A stretch of DNA of 64,000 nucleotides, taken from the NCBI GenBank assembly GCA_029866025.1, contig JARXAD010000003.1:1-64000 (forward strand), given 5' to 3'. How positions within the stretch are numbered: position 1 is the stretch's first letter; every line of letters starts with the position of its first letter. The position numbers and the translations under genes are program-made. The DNA comes from Vampirovibrionales bacterium. GTDB lineage: Bacteria; Cyanobacteriota; Vampirovibrionia; Vampirovibrionales; Vampirovibrionaceae. The notes under the pieces were generated by a model. That model was not told where the DNA came from and did not search any database. It saw only the letters and a program-made list of their open reading frames with translations. Shown here piece by piece: positions 46,725-54,976 of the stretch.

Positions 46725-46987
46725 CAAAGGGCTTACGACAGATGTGTGTCAATTGTAACGTTGGGTAACAATCTTCTTCATTGTGTGTCTCTTAAGGCAA
46801 TGGAACACTTGGGATCGTTTTTGTTCTATTACATGGCATGGGTTTACTGTGGCAACGGCAACATACTGGGTAATGCGTTCCATATGCTGGTGTTCAATGG
46901 GTAAACCATTATTTCCAAAGTCTTACGTAGCTTATTCATTACTGTAAAATAGTCAACATCCCTTACCCCGTTCGAGGAATTCACTCT

Positions 46988-48235
46988 ATGAACCTATCCC
47001 GTCGCCCGAATGCGTCCCGTACCCTCTTGTCTGCTGTGGCTACCTTGATCATCCTTCATGGGGTCATCGCTTCCGCATCTGCCCAAAATGCCACCGAGCA
47101 AGACTTTATCCAGCTTCCTGAAAATTTTTCCTCTGTCAGCCCCACCGTTCCCAACGAAGAGCTGGACTTTAGCGATGACAACAACAACAGCTGCTGTACC
47201 CGCGTACCCGGCAAACAACGCGCCTTTTATCGCGTCCCAAAAAACGAAAGCGAAGTAAACACCCGCTTGGTGGTAGACGCCATTAACGAGCCTGGTTCTC
47301 AGATTTTAGTAGAGTGCAACAAGTACGCCGGCATTGTGGAGTTGGTCTCTAATCAATCGGCGCCTCCTACCGATATTACGGTGAGCCAGCAAGCCGATAT
47401 TGGGTCTCGTAACGGCTACATGCTAAAAGACGGCAACCTGCGCGTGACCAACGCCAACTGGCGCTCGTCGCTCCTCAATCGTGCCAAAGAGTTTGTCACC
47501 TCGTCTTTTCACGTGAGTGCCATTGGTGGTAGCAGCCATTTGGATATTCAAGACGTTTCCAATTACAGCGTGTGCATGGCTCGTGGCAGCAACGTGTTGG
47601 ATGTTCGTAATACCGACAACGGATCGCTCCTTACCTACAACGGCGCCGATCATGTTCATCTGGCTGGCAACAACACCAACATGCTCACCCGCACCGGCAA
47701 CGGCAACGATGTCATTGAAGTGGAGCAAGCCGATCCGCTGGCCCTCAATGCCGACGCGTCCCCTGCCTTTCGTGGTGAAAAATGGACGGCCAACAACGTG
47801 TACCGTACTGCCATTAGCGGCTGGGATGGCATTGACACCCTAGCCTTAAGCAACACCCCCTTGGGTACCAAATGGTGCCACATTGGCGATGCCCGCGTGT
47901 TTGGTGAAACCTTCCACATTGTGGAGTTTGCCTTGCCCCCAAGCGCCGTTAAAGGCCCTCGTCGTCAGCGCATTAGCATTGGCAACAGTATGGAATACGT
48001 TGTTTTTAACGGCAAACGCTACACCTTGGAAGAGTTCTTGAACAACGGTGCCGCCGCTGCCGATATCGCTCGTGCCTTGGGCGTTCCCGAAGACAACATC
48101 AACACCCTAAACGTGGCCGACCCCACCGCCTTTTATGGCACCCCTAATGCCGGTCGTTACAACGATCGTTTCAATGGCCAGCCCATTGCCATGCCGGCTG
48201 TTACCACCAACACCCCCGTTCGCGGCCTCTACTAA
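46988..48235 (+). CDS. exported beta-rich protein of unknown function
   Basis: 415 residues with a signal peptide (residues 1-33, ending ASASA). The central part (about 135-245) has short repeated strands with Asn/Gly turns, such as MARGSNVLDVRNTDNGSLLTYNGADHVHLAGNNTNMLTRTGNGNDVIEVEQAD, resembling beta-helical or RTX-like repeats (G-N-G-N-D). A pair of cysteines (NSCCTR) lies near the mature N-terminus. Rich in Asn and Pro-Thr at the end. GAGGAA precedes the ATG. A strong terminator follows. It shares the G-x-G-N-D style with the gene at 49324 but not clear overall homology. Confidence 0.65.
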   Translation: MNLSRRPNASRTLLSAVATLIILHGVIASASAQNATEQDFIQLPENFSSVSPTVPNEELDFSDDNNNSCCTRVPGKQRAFYRVPKNESEVNTRLVVDAINEPGSQILVECNKYAGIVELVSNQSAPPTDITVSQQADIGSRNGYMLKDGNLRVTNANWRSSLLNRAKEFVTSSFHVSAIGGSSHLDIQDVSNYSVCMARGSNVLDVRNTDNGSLLTYNGADHVHLAGNNTNMLTRTGNGNDVIEVEQADPLALNADASPAFRGEKWTANNVYRTAISGWDGIDTLALSNTPLGTKWCHIGDARVFGETFHIVEFALPPSAVKGPRRQRISIGNSMEYVVFNGKRYTLEEFLNNGAAAADIARALGVPEDNINTLNVADPTAFYGTPNAGRYNDRFNGQPIAMPAVTTNTPVRGLY

Positions 48236-48274
48236 ACGCCAACTGACAAGCCGGTTTTATAGAACAAGATCAAT

Positions 48275-48315
48275 GAAGCGCCCTTTAACTCTAGAGTTGA
48301 GGGGCGCTTTTGTTA
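48275..48315 (+). terminator. terminator after the exported beta-rich protein
   Basis: AAGCGCCC-TTTAAC pairs with GTTGAGGGGCGCTT (48276-48309) and is followed by TTTTG. Confidence 0.8.
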
Positions 48316-48424
48316 CTCTCCCTCTAACAATTCTGTGAGTAAGAGTGGATTGTTGGCTTTACAATGCGCCAGCATTAAGCCAACAACGCCCCTCAGCAAG
48401 TCATTTAGCCTCCAGGACCCTCAA

Positions 48425-48461
48425 AAAACCAGCCCCTCAATCAAACGATTCGAAGGGCTGA
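48425..48461 (-). terminator. terminator of the Cys-rich peptide gene
   Basis: Read leftward, CAGCCC and GGGGCTG enclose about 18 bases and are followed by GTTTTTTGAG. About 25 bases downstream of the Cys-rich gene. Confidence 0.6.
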
Positions 48462-48485
48462 ATGGTTTTTATCGTTTAGCCGTAA

Positions 48486-48689
48486 CTATTTGCAGCTGCA
48501 TGGTTTGCTAGCCGGTTGGGTGTGGTCTTGGTTACAAACGCAAGGGTTTTTGCAGTTATGGCACGTAGGGACTTTGTCGTCGTGCTTACACCCACAATGA
48601 GGCGTGGCCATGGCGGGCAAAGCCAAAAGGCATACAGCAGCAACAACAGCCAAAGCCGATAACAAAGAAGCACGGAGGTTGCGGATCAT
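48486..48689 (-). CDS. secreted Cys/His-rich peptide, probable metal binder
   Basis: 67 residues from the ATG at 48689 (AAAGGAAAA upstream). A signal peptide ends at ALPAMA. The mature part of about 39 residues has eight cysteines in four pairs (HCGC, TCHNC, NPCVC, PCSC), three histidines and several Asp/Lys, with no large hydrophobics. This resembles a periplasmic metallothionein-like peptide. It lies 61 bases after a metal-type MerR regulator on the same strand, so heavy-metal sequestration is the likely role (inference). Confidence 0.7.
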   Translation of the reverse strand: MIRNLRASLLSALAVVAAVCLLALPAMATPHCGCKHDDKVPTCHNCKNPCVCNQDHTQPASKPCSCK

Positions 48690-48750
48690 GGTGTTTTCCT
48701 TTCGTGTGTAGGGATTGTTATGAGGCACTTTTTAAAAAACGTCTTCCCGC

Positions 48751-49152
48751 TTAGTCATCATTCAGGTGGTGCAAAATCGGGCAGCAGCCCGCAGGGCCTT
48801 CGCCAGGGCAGGCATCATGCAGTTCTATCAGCATGGTTTTCATCACCTGCAATAGCTGAATTTTTTCATCCACCACCGCAATTTTGTCGGCGGTCATGTG
48901 TTTGATTTCGGCGCAAGGCTCGCCCACATCAAACTTTAGGTGCAACAGTTGGCGAATCTCCTTGAGAGTAAAGCCAATGTCTTGGGCACGTTTAATAAAC
49001 AGCACCCGGTCCACGGTTTCGGGCGGGTACAACCGGTACGCCGCCTCCGACCGCTCGGGGGTAGGCAACAAGCCTTCCCGCTCGTAATAGCGCAAGGTTT
49101 CGCTGTGCACGCCTGCTTTTTTCGCCACATCGCCGGATTTCAGGGTTGTCAT
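48751..49152 (-). CDS. MerR family heavy-metal-responsive regulator
   Basis: 133 residues from the ATG at 49152 (AAGGAG upstream). HTH: KSGDVAKKAGVHSETLRYYEREGLLP, then the wing region YRLYPPETVDRVLFIKRAQDIGFTLKEIRQLL. Metal-site cysteines are C80, C115 and C124 (plus C123); the spacing of 35 and 9 equals that of the mercury sensor MerR (C82, C117, C126). Zn/Cd/Pb members have similar layouts, so the metal is not certain. The promoter in front has the long spacer typical of MerR control, indicating autoregulation together with the Cys-rich peptide gene. Confidence 0.88.
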   Translation of the reverse strand: MTTLKSGDVAKKAGVHSETLRYYEREGLLPTPERSEAAYRLYPPETVDRVLFIKRAQDIGFTLKEIRQLLHLKFDVGEPCAEIKHMTADKIAVVDEKIQLLQVMKTMLIELHDACPGEGPAGCCPILHHLNDD

Positions 49153-49180
49153 GAGATAGCTCCTTTTCTGAACTATCGCC

Positions 49181-49212
49181 ACTATAAACCCTGTACCTTA
49201 CTTTAGAGTCAA
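49181..49212 (-). promoter_or_regulatory. MerR-type promoter/operator
   Basis: Leftward -35 TTGACT (49207-49212) and -10 TATAGT (49181-49186) are separated by 20 bases, longer than the usual 17, as in MerR-activated promoters. The spacer has imperfect dyad symmetry (ACTCTAAAGT... ACAGGGT), the pattern of CadR/PbrR-type operators. Confidence 0.8.
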
Positions 49213-49323
49213 TCCTATTAGGTTGTAACAATTTATTACAGGTTTAGCAATTTACAAATCATTCAATTGTTTATTTATATATAAATTATATATCCAATAC
49301 CAGACAAGCAAAGGGATCATGCA

Positions 49324-50040
49324 ATGCCAACAATTGGAGCAGCAACGCCTATCACCCGGATGAACTATGGTACCCAATACAATGATAAAAAAATTAATTA
49401 CGCTCAACCTCGAAGAGAATGGGCTAATGTTAATATTACTGATGATTCATGGCGCAGTACCAGTACCTACACCACTGGGGATTATAATGACACCTTAAAT
49501 TTAAACGGTAGTCAGCAAAAAGTAACCGCTAACTTAGGAGCAGGTTACAACAGAGTATCCACAGGTTGGCCAAGCGCTAATTCCAATATTAATGTGCAAA
49601 TGTATGGCGGATACACCACTTTAATTGGGACAGGCCATACCCTGAATCTCAACTCGGGTAAAGGTAACGACGATGTTAGGATTGGCTTTTTTGATGATGG
49701 TGCCGTAACAACAAATTACAAAGGCACGCTGAACCTAGCCAATGGAAACAACAATGTGCAAATTAATGGTTATGCACGTGGCAACAACTTAACCTTTAAT
49801 GCTGGCACAGCAGGCAACAACTCATTCAGTATTACAGATTACTCCATGGATGATATTAAAGAAGTAAAAAAAATAGCTAGCAACATGTACCAACTAACCG
49901 ATTTTAAGGGCAATACATACAACATTAACAGCGCCTTTAAAAGCATTACCCTGCATACTCGTATAGTCAATGCTCAGAATCCTTATGGCTATTTCCAATC
50001 AACAACCAAAACATTGGAGCAGTTGGATCAACTTAAATAA
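49324..50040 (+). CDS. beta-repeat protein of unknown function
   Basis: 238 residues, Asn/Thr/Tyr/Gly-rich, with repeated short strands (DTLNLNGSQQKVTANLGAGYNRV, TLNLNSGKGNDDVRIGF, TLNLANGNNNVQINGYARGNNLTFNAGTAGNNSF). This fits a beta-helix or RTX-like repeat protein. No signal peptide. Lower G+C than its neighbours. The ATG at 49324 has AAGGGA upstream at a normal distance. Own terminator downstream. Possibly a substrate of a specialised secretion route (speculative). Confidence 0.65.
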   Translation: MPTIGAATPITRMNYGTQYNDKKINYAQPRREWANVNITDDSWRSTSTYTTGDYNDTLNLNGSQQKVTANLGAGYNRVSTGWPSANSNINVQMYGGYTTLIGTGHTLNLNSGKGNDDVRIGFFDDGAVTTNYKGTLNLANGNNNVQINGYARGNNLTFNAGTAGNNSFSITDYSMDDIKEVKKIASNMYQLTDFKGNTYNINSAFKSITLHTRIVNAQNPYGYFQSTTKTLEQLDQLK

Positions 50041-50056
50041 CCTTTTACTTTTGTAA

Positions 50057-50096
50057 ACAGCGCCGTTCATTATGGTATGAGCGGCGCTGTTTTTGT
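50057..50096 (+). terminator. terminator of the beta-repeat protein gene
   Basis: ACAGCGCCG (50057-50065) pairs with CGGCGCTGT (50082-50090), followed by TTTTGTT. Confidence 0.88.
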
Positions 50097-50205
50097 TAGC
50101 CATTTGTAATGGCCAAAACAAAAGTTTATTTGTTTCAATAGGGGTAAGGGTGAACTGGATATAAAAATCCAAAACCCCATATGATTATTAGAAGGTAACG
50201 CTAGG

Positions 50206-50233
50206 TGCCAATATAAAAGCCCAGCTTGCTGGG
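50206..50233 (-). terminator. dispersed palindrome copy 4, terminator of accC
   Basis: CCCAGCTTGCTGGG at 50220-50233 abuts the accC stop codon. Read leftward it is CCCAGCAAGCTGGG followed by CTTTTATATTGG, a working intrinsic-terminator shape. Confidence 0.75.
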
Positions 50234-51610
50234 TTACGCTAGGGCATGGCGGGCAATAAAATCGGTGTAGACCTCTTCACCTTTTTGAAAGGTCTCATTG
50301 GCCATTAGGGTTTGATGGAAAGGGATGGTGGTCTCCACGCCGGTAATGGCAAACTCACCCAAAGCACGCTGCATGCGGGCAATGGCCTGCTGGCGCGTGG
50401 GGGCCCACACAATCAGCTTGGCCATCAAACTATCGTAATAGGGGGGAATGCTATAGCCCGTGTACATGTGGCTATCCACACGCACGCCAGGACCACCAGG
50501 GGCAATGTAGCCATCAATTTTGCCAGGACAAGGCATAAAGTTTTTTGCGGGGTTTTCTGCGTTAATGCGGCATTCAATGGCATGACCATCCAGACGAATG
50601 TCTTCTTGGGTGATGGAAAGCGGGTGCCCCATGGCCACCTTGATTTGCTCACGAATGAGATCAATACCCGTAATCATCTCGGTAACGGGGTGTTCCACCT
50701 GAATACGGGTGTTCATTTCCATAAAGTAAATGTTATTATCGGCATCCAACAAACACTCAATGGTGCCCACGCCTTCATAGCCAATTTTACGCACGGCTTT
50801 TAAAATAGCACTGCCCATTTTTTCCCGCAGCTCAGGCGTCATCACAGGCGAGGGCGCTTCTTCCAGCAGTTTTTGGTGGCGGCGCTGAATGGAGCAATCG
50901 CGCTCATTAAGATGTACCACGTTGCCGTACATGTCGGCCAACACCTGAAATTCAATGTGGCGTGGGTTTTTCAGGTATTTTTCCACGTAAATGTCATCGT
51001 TGCCAAAAGCGGCCTTAGCTTCGCTCCGGGCCGCTTGCAGCTGGCCTTCCACATCGCTGGATTTTTCGGCAATACGCATGCCTTTGCCACCACCCCCAGC
51101 GCTGGCTTTAAGGATAATAGGATACCCCACCTGATCGCCCCACGCACGAATGATATCGGCATCGGCGGTGGTGCCATCTAAGCCAGGAGTGACAGGCATG
51201 CCCACGCGCTGCATGGTTTGTTTGGCGTTGGCCTTGTCGCCCATCTGGTTAATCATGGTGCCACTGGGGCCAATAAACTTAATTTTATGTTCGGCGCACA
51301 GGTCAGCAAAGTCGGCGTTTTCTGCCAAAAAGCCATAACCGGGGTGAATGGCATCCACACCCGCCATGAGGGCGACGCTGAGAATATTGTTGACGTTGAG
51401 GTAGCTGCTCACCGAAGGAGCGGGCCCCACACAGTAAGCTTCATCGGCCAATTGCACGTGTAGCGAGTCGGCATCGGCCTGAGAGTACACCGCTACCGAT
51501 TGAATCCCCAGCTCTCGGCAGGCCCGAATGATGCGCAGGGCAATTTCGCCCCGGTTGGCAATAAGCACTTTGGTAAAGGGGGTAATGGTGGTGGTTCCAG
51601 TGGAAGACAT
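50234..51610 (-). CDS. accC: biotin carboxylase subunit of acetyl-CoA carboxylase
   Basis: Carboxylates biotin with bicarbonate and ATP, first half-reaction of fatty acid synthesis. 458 residues from the ATG at 51610 (AAGGA upstream). ANRGEIALRIIRACRELGI, GYGFLAENADFADLCAEHKIKFIGP, ASAGGGGKGMRI (ATP loop), YVEKYLKNPRHIEFQVLADMYGNVVHLNERDCSIQRRHQKLLEEAPSP, and FMEMNTRIQVEHPVTEMITGIDL are all present. accB is not adjacent. Confidence 0.97.
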   Translation of the reverse strand: MSSTGTTTITPFTKVLIANRGEIALRIIRACRELGIQSVAVYSQADADSLHVQLADEAYCVGPAPSVSSYLNVNNILSVALMAGVDAIHPGYGFLAENADFADLCAEHKIKFIGPSGTMINQMGDKANAKQTMQRVGMPVTPGLDGTTADADIIRAWGDQVGYPIILKASAGGGGKGMRIAEKSSDVEGQLQAARSEAKAAFGNDDIYVEKYLKNPRHIEFQVLADMYGNVVHLNERDCSIQRRHQKLLEEAPSPVMTPELREKMGSAILKAVRKIGYEGVGTIECLLDADNNIYFMEMNTRIQVEHPVTEMITGIDLIREQIKVAMGHPLSITQEDIRLDGHAIECRINAENPAKNFMPCPGKIDGYIAPGGPGVRVDSHMYTGYSIPPYYDSLMAKLIVWAPTRQQAIARMQRALGEFAITGVETTIPFHQTLMANETFQKGEEVYTDFIARHALA

Positions 51611-52007
51611 GCAAACAATCCTTACAGACGAAGCCAATATTGCGTCCCATGATACCATCCCCCAAGGGGGCTTTGATACTTAAATGTTGAGTTGAGTGGC
51701 AGAGGGGATAACTAAGCTGCCTCAAGAAACGTCTATTGTTACCAATTGAAACAACTTGCGCAATTTTAGCTTGCTAATTGTTTTTATTTGCTTGGAGATA
51801 GTTTTACGGGTGGTTTTAAAACAAGCGTTTTGCACACGCCGGTTTGCCTTTGGAAAAACCCAGAAACAAGCACCACAGAGCAACCCACACTCGTAAACCT
51901 TGGACGACAACGAGGTAGACACAAACGTATCCATATTTTTGGGTAAGCACCGTATTACGGCTTGCTGGCCCTATCTTTGGGTGCGAAAAATGGATGGAGT
52001 GGATGGT
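51611..52007. other. intergenic region accC/EF-hand gene
   Basis: About 400 bases between divergent genes. A+T-rich part at 51720-51800. It must carry both promoters; I do not see a convincing pair of boxes, repeat or RNA structure. Confidence 0.5.
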
Positions 52008-52643
52008 ATGAGTTCATTAGCCAGTGGACCGGTAAAAAACACGTATTTAACCCAAGTGATTGCCCAAGCCGATACGGACAAAAGCGGTACGGTAAGCTTG
52101 GAAGAGTTAGAAGCCTTTAAAGGCGCCCATAAAAAGGACGGCTACTTAAGCTTAGTGGAGCCAGAAGCCCCCGATAGGGCTGCTCAAGCCAAAGGTTTAG
52201 CCAGTGCCACTGCCATGATGCTGCGCGAATACGAGTTGTTTCAGCAAGCCACTACAGGCGGTGCCGGTATTAGCGCTGATGGCATTACCGCATTGACTGC
52301 CCACGACTTGGATAAAACCACCGTTAGCAACCGAGACCTCGCCAAAGCCAAAAAAGCCTTACCACCCGAAGCCTCCGCCGAGGAAATGCAAAATTATGAT
52401 GATGACGGCTATGGCGGTTATGGTGATATTTACAACAATACCAACCCGTATGGGCCTATTTCATTGGATAGAGGACTGGACGGGATTTTTACTACCTCTA
52501 ATATGCTGGTGCAGCAAAATGCCCAGTTTTTAGATGGGTATCAGCCCCCCCCACCCGCTTCTAAAAACGTGGCTGATGCAGCATTGGCTGCTGCCCCCGC
52601 CGAAGAAGTTAAGACGAAGAAATGGTGGCAATTTTGGCGTTAG
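52008..52643 (+). CDS. EF-hand protein with tryptophan-rich C-terminus
   Basis: About 211 residues from the ATG at 52008 (GGAG 8 bases upstream; a longer frame to 51900 lacks a ribosome site). One canonical 12-residue calcium loop, DTDKSGTVSLEE, early in the protein, then helical segments and a second, weaker Asp-rich stretch (DDDGYGGYGDIYNN). A Pro/Ala-rich part leads to KTKKWWQFWR at the very end, a basic/aromatic tail that could touch a membrane or a partner. A C7 run lies near 52550. Calcium sensing or structural role is inferred only. Confidence 0.65.
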   Translation: MSSLASGPVKNTYLTQVIAQADTDKSGTVSLEELEAFKGAHKKDGYLSLVEPEAPDRAAQAKGLASATAMMLREYELFQQATTGGAGISADGITALTAHDLDKTTVSNRDLAKAKKALPPEASAEEMQNYDDDGYGGYGDIYNNTNPYGPISLDRGLDGIFTTSNMLVQQNAQFLDGYQPPPPASKNVADAALAAAPAEEVKTKKWWQFWR

Positions 52644-52690
52644 TAGCAAAGCCTTGCCAAGGGGCTACCGGTTGTAATGGTCAATAAATA

Positions 52691-52879
52691 CTATCCAACA
52701 ATATTCAGCTGTGTGCCAACCCCTGTTGCAGGGGTTGGCATTGCAGTGTTTGCACCAAAGGTTGGCGTTTGCTCACCCCCAAAGATGCCAAAGCTTTCGG
52801 TATTCTTCTGAATGACATCTTGCAAGGAGGCCATTTGTAGGCTTATTGCACTGTGAGTCATTCCAAGGGGTATCGACAT
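52691..52879 (-). CDS. small protein resembling YjfB-type motility proteins
   Basis: 62 residues; ATG at 52879 with AGGA 6-7 bases upstream. The N-terminal helix AISLQMASLQDVIQKNTESFGIFG is similar in style to the short YjfB family (SL...A.LQ.....L K). The rest is Thr/Pro/Ala/Gly-rich. Identification is weak, but the ribosome site supports a real gene. Confidence 0.45.
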   Translation of the reverse strand: MSIPLGMTHSAISLQMASLQDVIQKNTESFGIFGGEQTPTFGANTAMPTPATGVGTQLNIVG

Positions 52880-52931
52880 TGCAGATCCTACTTATCAAGC
52901 ATTTGAACAACCTTGGGTAGTATAGCCAGGT

Positions 52932-53417
52932 TTAATTGTTAGGCACAAGGGTGTATTTTTGCAGGTAGTGGTGTAGCAAAGCATCGCTGGCAGCTTCTAA
53001 CAAATCCAATACATGGTTAAAACCATCAGCCCCACCATAGTAAGGGTCTGGCACATCCTCTACTTCCAATTGCGGTGCTATGCTAAGCAAGCGCTTTACT
53101 TTATGTTGCGCGTGCTCGGGTGCTAAGGCCATCACATCGGCTAGATTTTTAGCGTCCATTACCCAAATGTGGTCAAAGGTATCAAAATCACTGGCCACAA
53201 TGGGACGAGATTTTAGATGCTGTAGGGCATAGCCACGTGCTTCACCGTGAGTAATACTCCGTGGGTCGGGTGGATTACCTTGATGCCAGTCCAATGTCCC
53301 TGCAGAATCAATATGGAAGGCATTCGACAACCCAAGTGCTTCCACTCGGTGGCGAAACACGGCTTCTGCCGAGGGAGAACGGCAAATGTTACCCAAACAT
53401 ACAAATAACACGTTCAT
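52932..53417 (-). CDS. low-molecular-weight protein tyrosine phosphatase
   Basis: 161 residues from the ATG at 53417. P-loop VCLGNICRSPSAEAVF (C-x5-R-S) at the N-terminus and general-acid loop DVPDPYYGG near the end, so both catalytic parts are intact. Dephosphorylates tyrosine on proteins such as polysaccharide-synthesis kinases; no kinase is adjacent. The longer frame to 53498 is unlikely. Confidence 0.9.
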   Translation of the reverse strand: MNVLFVCLGNICRSPSAEAVFRHRVEALGLSNAFHIDSAGTLDWHQGNPPDPRSITHGEARGYALQHLKSRPIVASDFDTFDHIWVMDAKNLADVMALAPEHAQHKVKRLLSIAPQLEVEDVPDPYYGGADGFNHVLDLLEAASDALLHHYLQKYTLVPNN

Positions 53418-53562
53418 TAGCGGGGGAACCAAAGAAGAACTCCTCACGTCATAGCGATTGTACAAAGCCATTGTGAACAAAAATAACAAACTCTGCAAAG
53501 CGCAGGCCCAGTCTGTTACTATGGCTTTGCCTTTATTGTCGTTCTCTTTTTAGGAGCACTCT

Positions 53563-54093
53563 ATGAGCACCGCTACCACCCCCTCAAAAACATCGCATAG
53601 CAGCACTCTCTCCACGTCTCAGCTAAGCCTAAGTAAGCCTCAACGAGAATCCGTGATTACTCTCCTTAATGAAGCCCTAACCACCGGGCTGGATTTGTAT
53701 TCGCAAATTAAGGTTGCCCATTGGAATGTAAAAGGTCCTCAATTCTATTTTTTACACACGTTGTTTGATGAACTGGCCACTGAGCTCTACGCTCAGATGG
53801 ATGATGTAGCCGAACGAGCCGTGGCATTGGGTGGAACCGCCATTGGTACCGTACGACAATCCGCTCGCTTGTCTCGCCTTAGCGAACTACCCATTACAAG
53901 CGACCGTGAAACACAAGAAGGCCTAACCGTCGTAAGCGGCTTAACCGAAGCTTATGCAACCTATGCCAACTTGGTGCTTAACTGGATTGATGAATGCGAT
54001 GCTCATGGTGATGCTGATACCACCGATCTGTTCACCGGTCTGTCTCGCCTGCTGGATAAGCGTTTGTGGATGCTGGAATCCCACCTAAAGTAA
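53563..54093 (+). CDS. dps: Dps family ferritin-like DNA-protection protein
   Basis: 176 residues. The ferroxidase centre is in VAHWNVKGPQFYFLHTLFDELATELYAQMDDVAERAVALGG (His, Asp and Glu at family positions). The N-terminal 25 residues are Ser/Thr/Lys-rich, as in DNA-binding Dps. Forms a 12-subunit shell that oxidises and stores iron. AGGAG precedes the ATG. The ABM-type gene begins 12 bases later, so they form an operon. Confidence 0.93.
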   Translation: MSTATTPSKTSHSSTLSTSQLSLSKPQRESVITLLNEALTTGLDLYSQIKVAHWNVKGPQFYFLHTLFDELATELYAQMDDVAERAVALGGTAIGTVRQSARLSRLSELPITSDRETQEGLTVVSGLTEAYATYANLVLNWIDECDAHGDADTTDLFTGLSRLLDKRLWMLESHLK

Positions 54094-54105
54094 GGTATTC
54101 CTTGT

Positions 54106-54441
54106 GTGAAGAGTAAAAACTCCTCACTGACAGAAAAAGTCCATACGATTGTGTGGGCTTTTTCTGTTGCACCTCAACATCAAGCTGAATTTGAAAGGGC
54201 TTATGGTTCGGTAGGCGACTGGGCTCAATTATTCATTCGACAGACCGGTTACCTTGGTACCCGCTTGTATCGAGACATATCCAGTCGAGAGGACGGCTTA
54301 CTACACTACCTGTGCGAAGACGTATGGGACAATCAAACCAGCCACAAGGCTTTTTTAGCCGAGCACCAGGACGATTACCTGGCCCTCGATGCCCGCTGTG
54401 AAGCGTTTACAGTGAGTGAACGACGTCTTTTGCAAGCCTAA
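54106..54441 (+). CDS. ABM-type (dimeric alpha-beta barrel) protein
   Basis: 111 residues with the pattern of the antibiotic-biosynthesis monooxygenase/stress barrel fold: VHTIVWAFSVAPQHQAEFERAYGSVGDWAQLFIRQTGYLGTRLYRD, then YLCEDVWDNQTSHKAFLAEHQDDYLALDARC. GTG start with AAGG 8 bases before it. Cotranscribed with dps, so an oxidative-stress or haem-related role is plausible but unproven. Confidence 0.75.
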   Translation: MKSKNSSLTEKVHTIVWAFSVAPQHQAEFERAYGSVGDWAQLFIRQTGYLGTRLYRDISSREDGLLHYLCEDVWDNQTSHKAFLAEHQDDYLALDARCEAFTVSERRLLQA

Positions 54442-54758
54442 AGTTGGCTGGCCAGCTTAGCTGTGCTTGTTGTTTGAGTGTGTGGCAGTTCTTTGGGGTT
54501 TTTGCGAAACCCAAGAAGCCCCGACGCCATGGGGCCAACAAATAAGGACCACGCCACAACCAATGCCCCAGCTACCAATACAGCAGGGCCTAAACCACTG
54601 GCGTTAAAAGTTTGCACGGTAAACATGGCCGCTCCAGCAGCAAACGCCACAAACAGCACCCGATACACAATAAACTTAACCACCGGTGTGCCACCGCTAA
54701 ACAGCACCCACAGGGCAACCACGGCCAACGCAATGATACTCATGATGGATTGAGGCAT
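54438..54758 (-). CDS. small membrane protein
   Basis: 106 residues from the ATG at 54758 (GGAG upstream). Three hydrophobic helices: IMSIIALAVVALWVLFSGG, VYRVLFVAFAAGAAMFTV, LGPAVLVAGALVVAWSLFVG; then a polar tail. Not recognised. Convergent with the ABM gene with 4 bases of overlap. Confidence 0.65.
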   Translation of the reverse strand: MPQSIMSIIALAVVALWVLFSGGTPVVKFIVYRVLFVAFAAGAAMFTVQTFNASGLGPAVLVAGALVVAWSLFVGPMASGLLGFRKNPKELPHTQTTSTAKLASQL

Positions 54759-54976
54759 GACAACGATCTCCAATGGGTTCAGAAAGACTAAACAACGTAC
54801 TTATATTAAACCCACCCGCACCCATTTACTGCTCTTTTGTCACCACTCTGTTACCCAGCCTACTGGGCAAGCCAAGACGAGGTTAATACCTAGGATTGTG
54901 CGTACCCATCTAAAAGAGGTGGTGCATACCCCATATGTAATCACTAATTACCCCATGGGGTGGCCGCCTTGGCGGC

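Noticed and set aside
51722-51934. Leftward 70-codon frame in the accC/EF-hand gap
   Set aside because: No ribosome site, overlaps the promoter region of two divergent genes and has no recognisable pattern.
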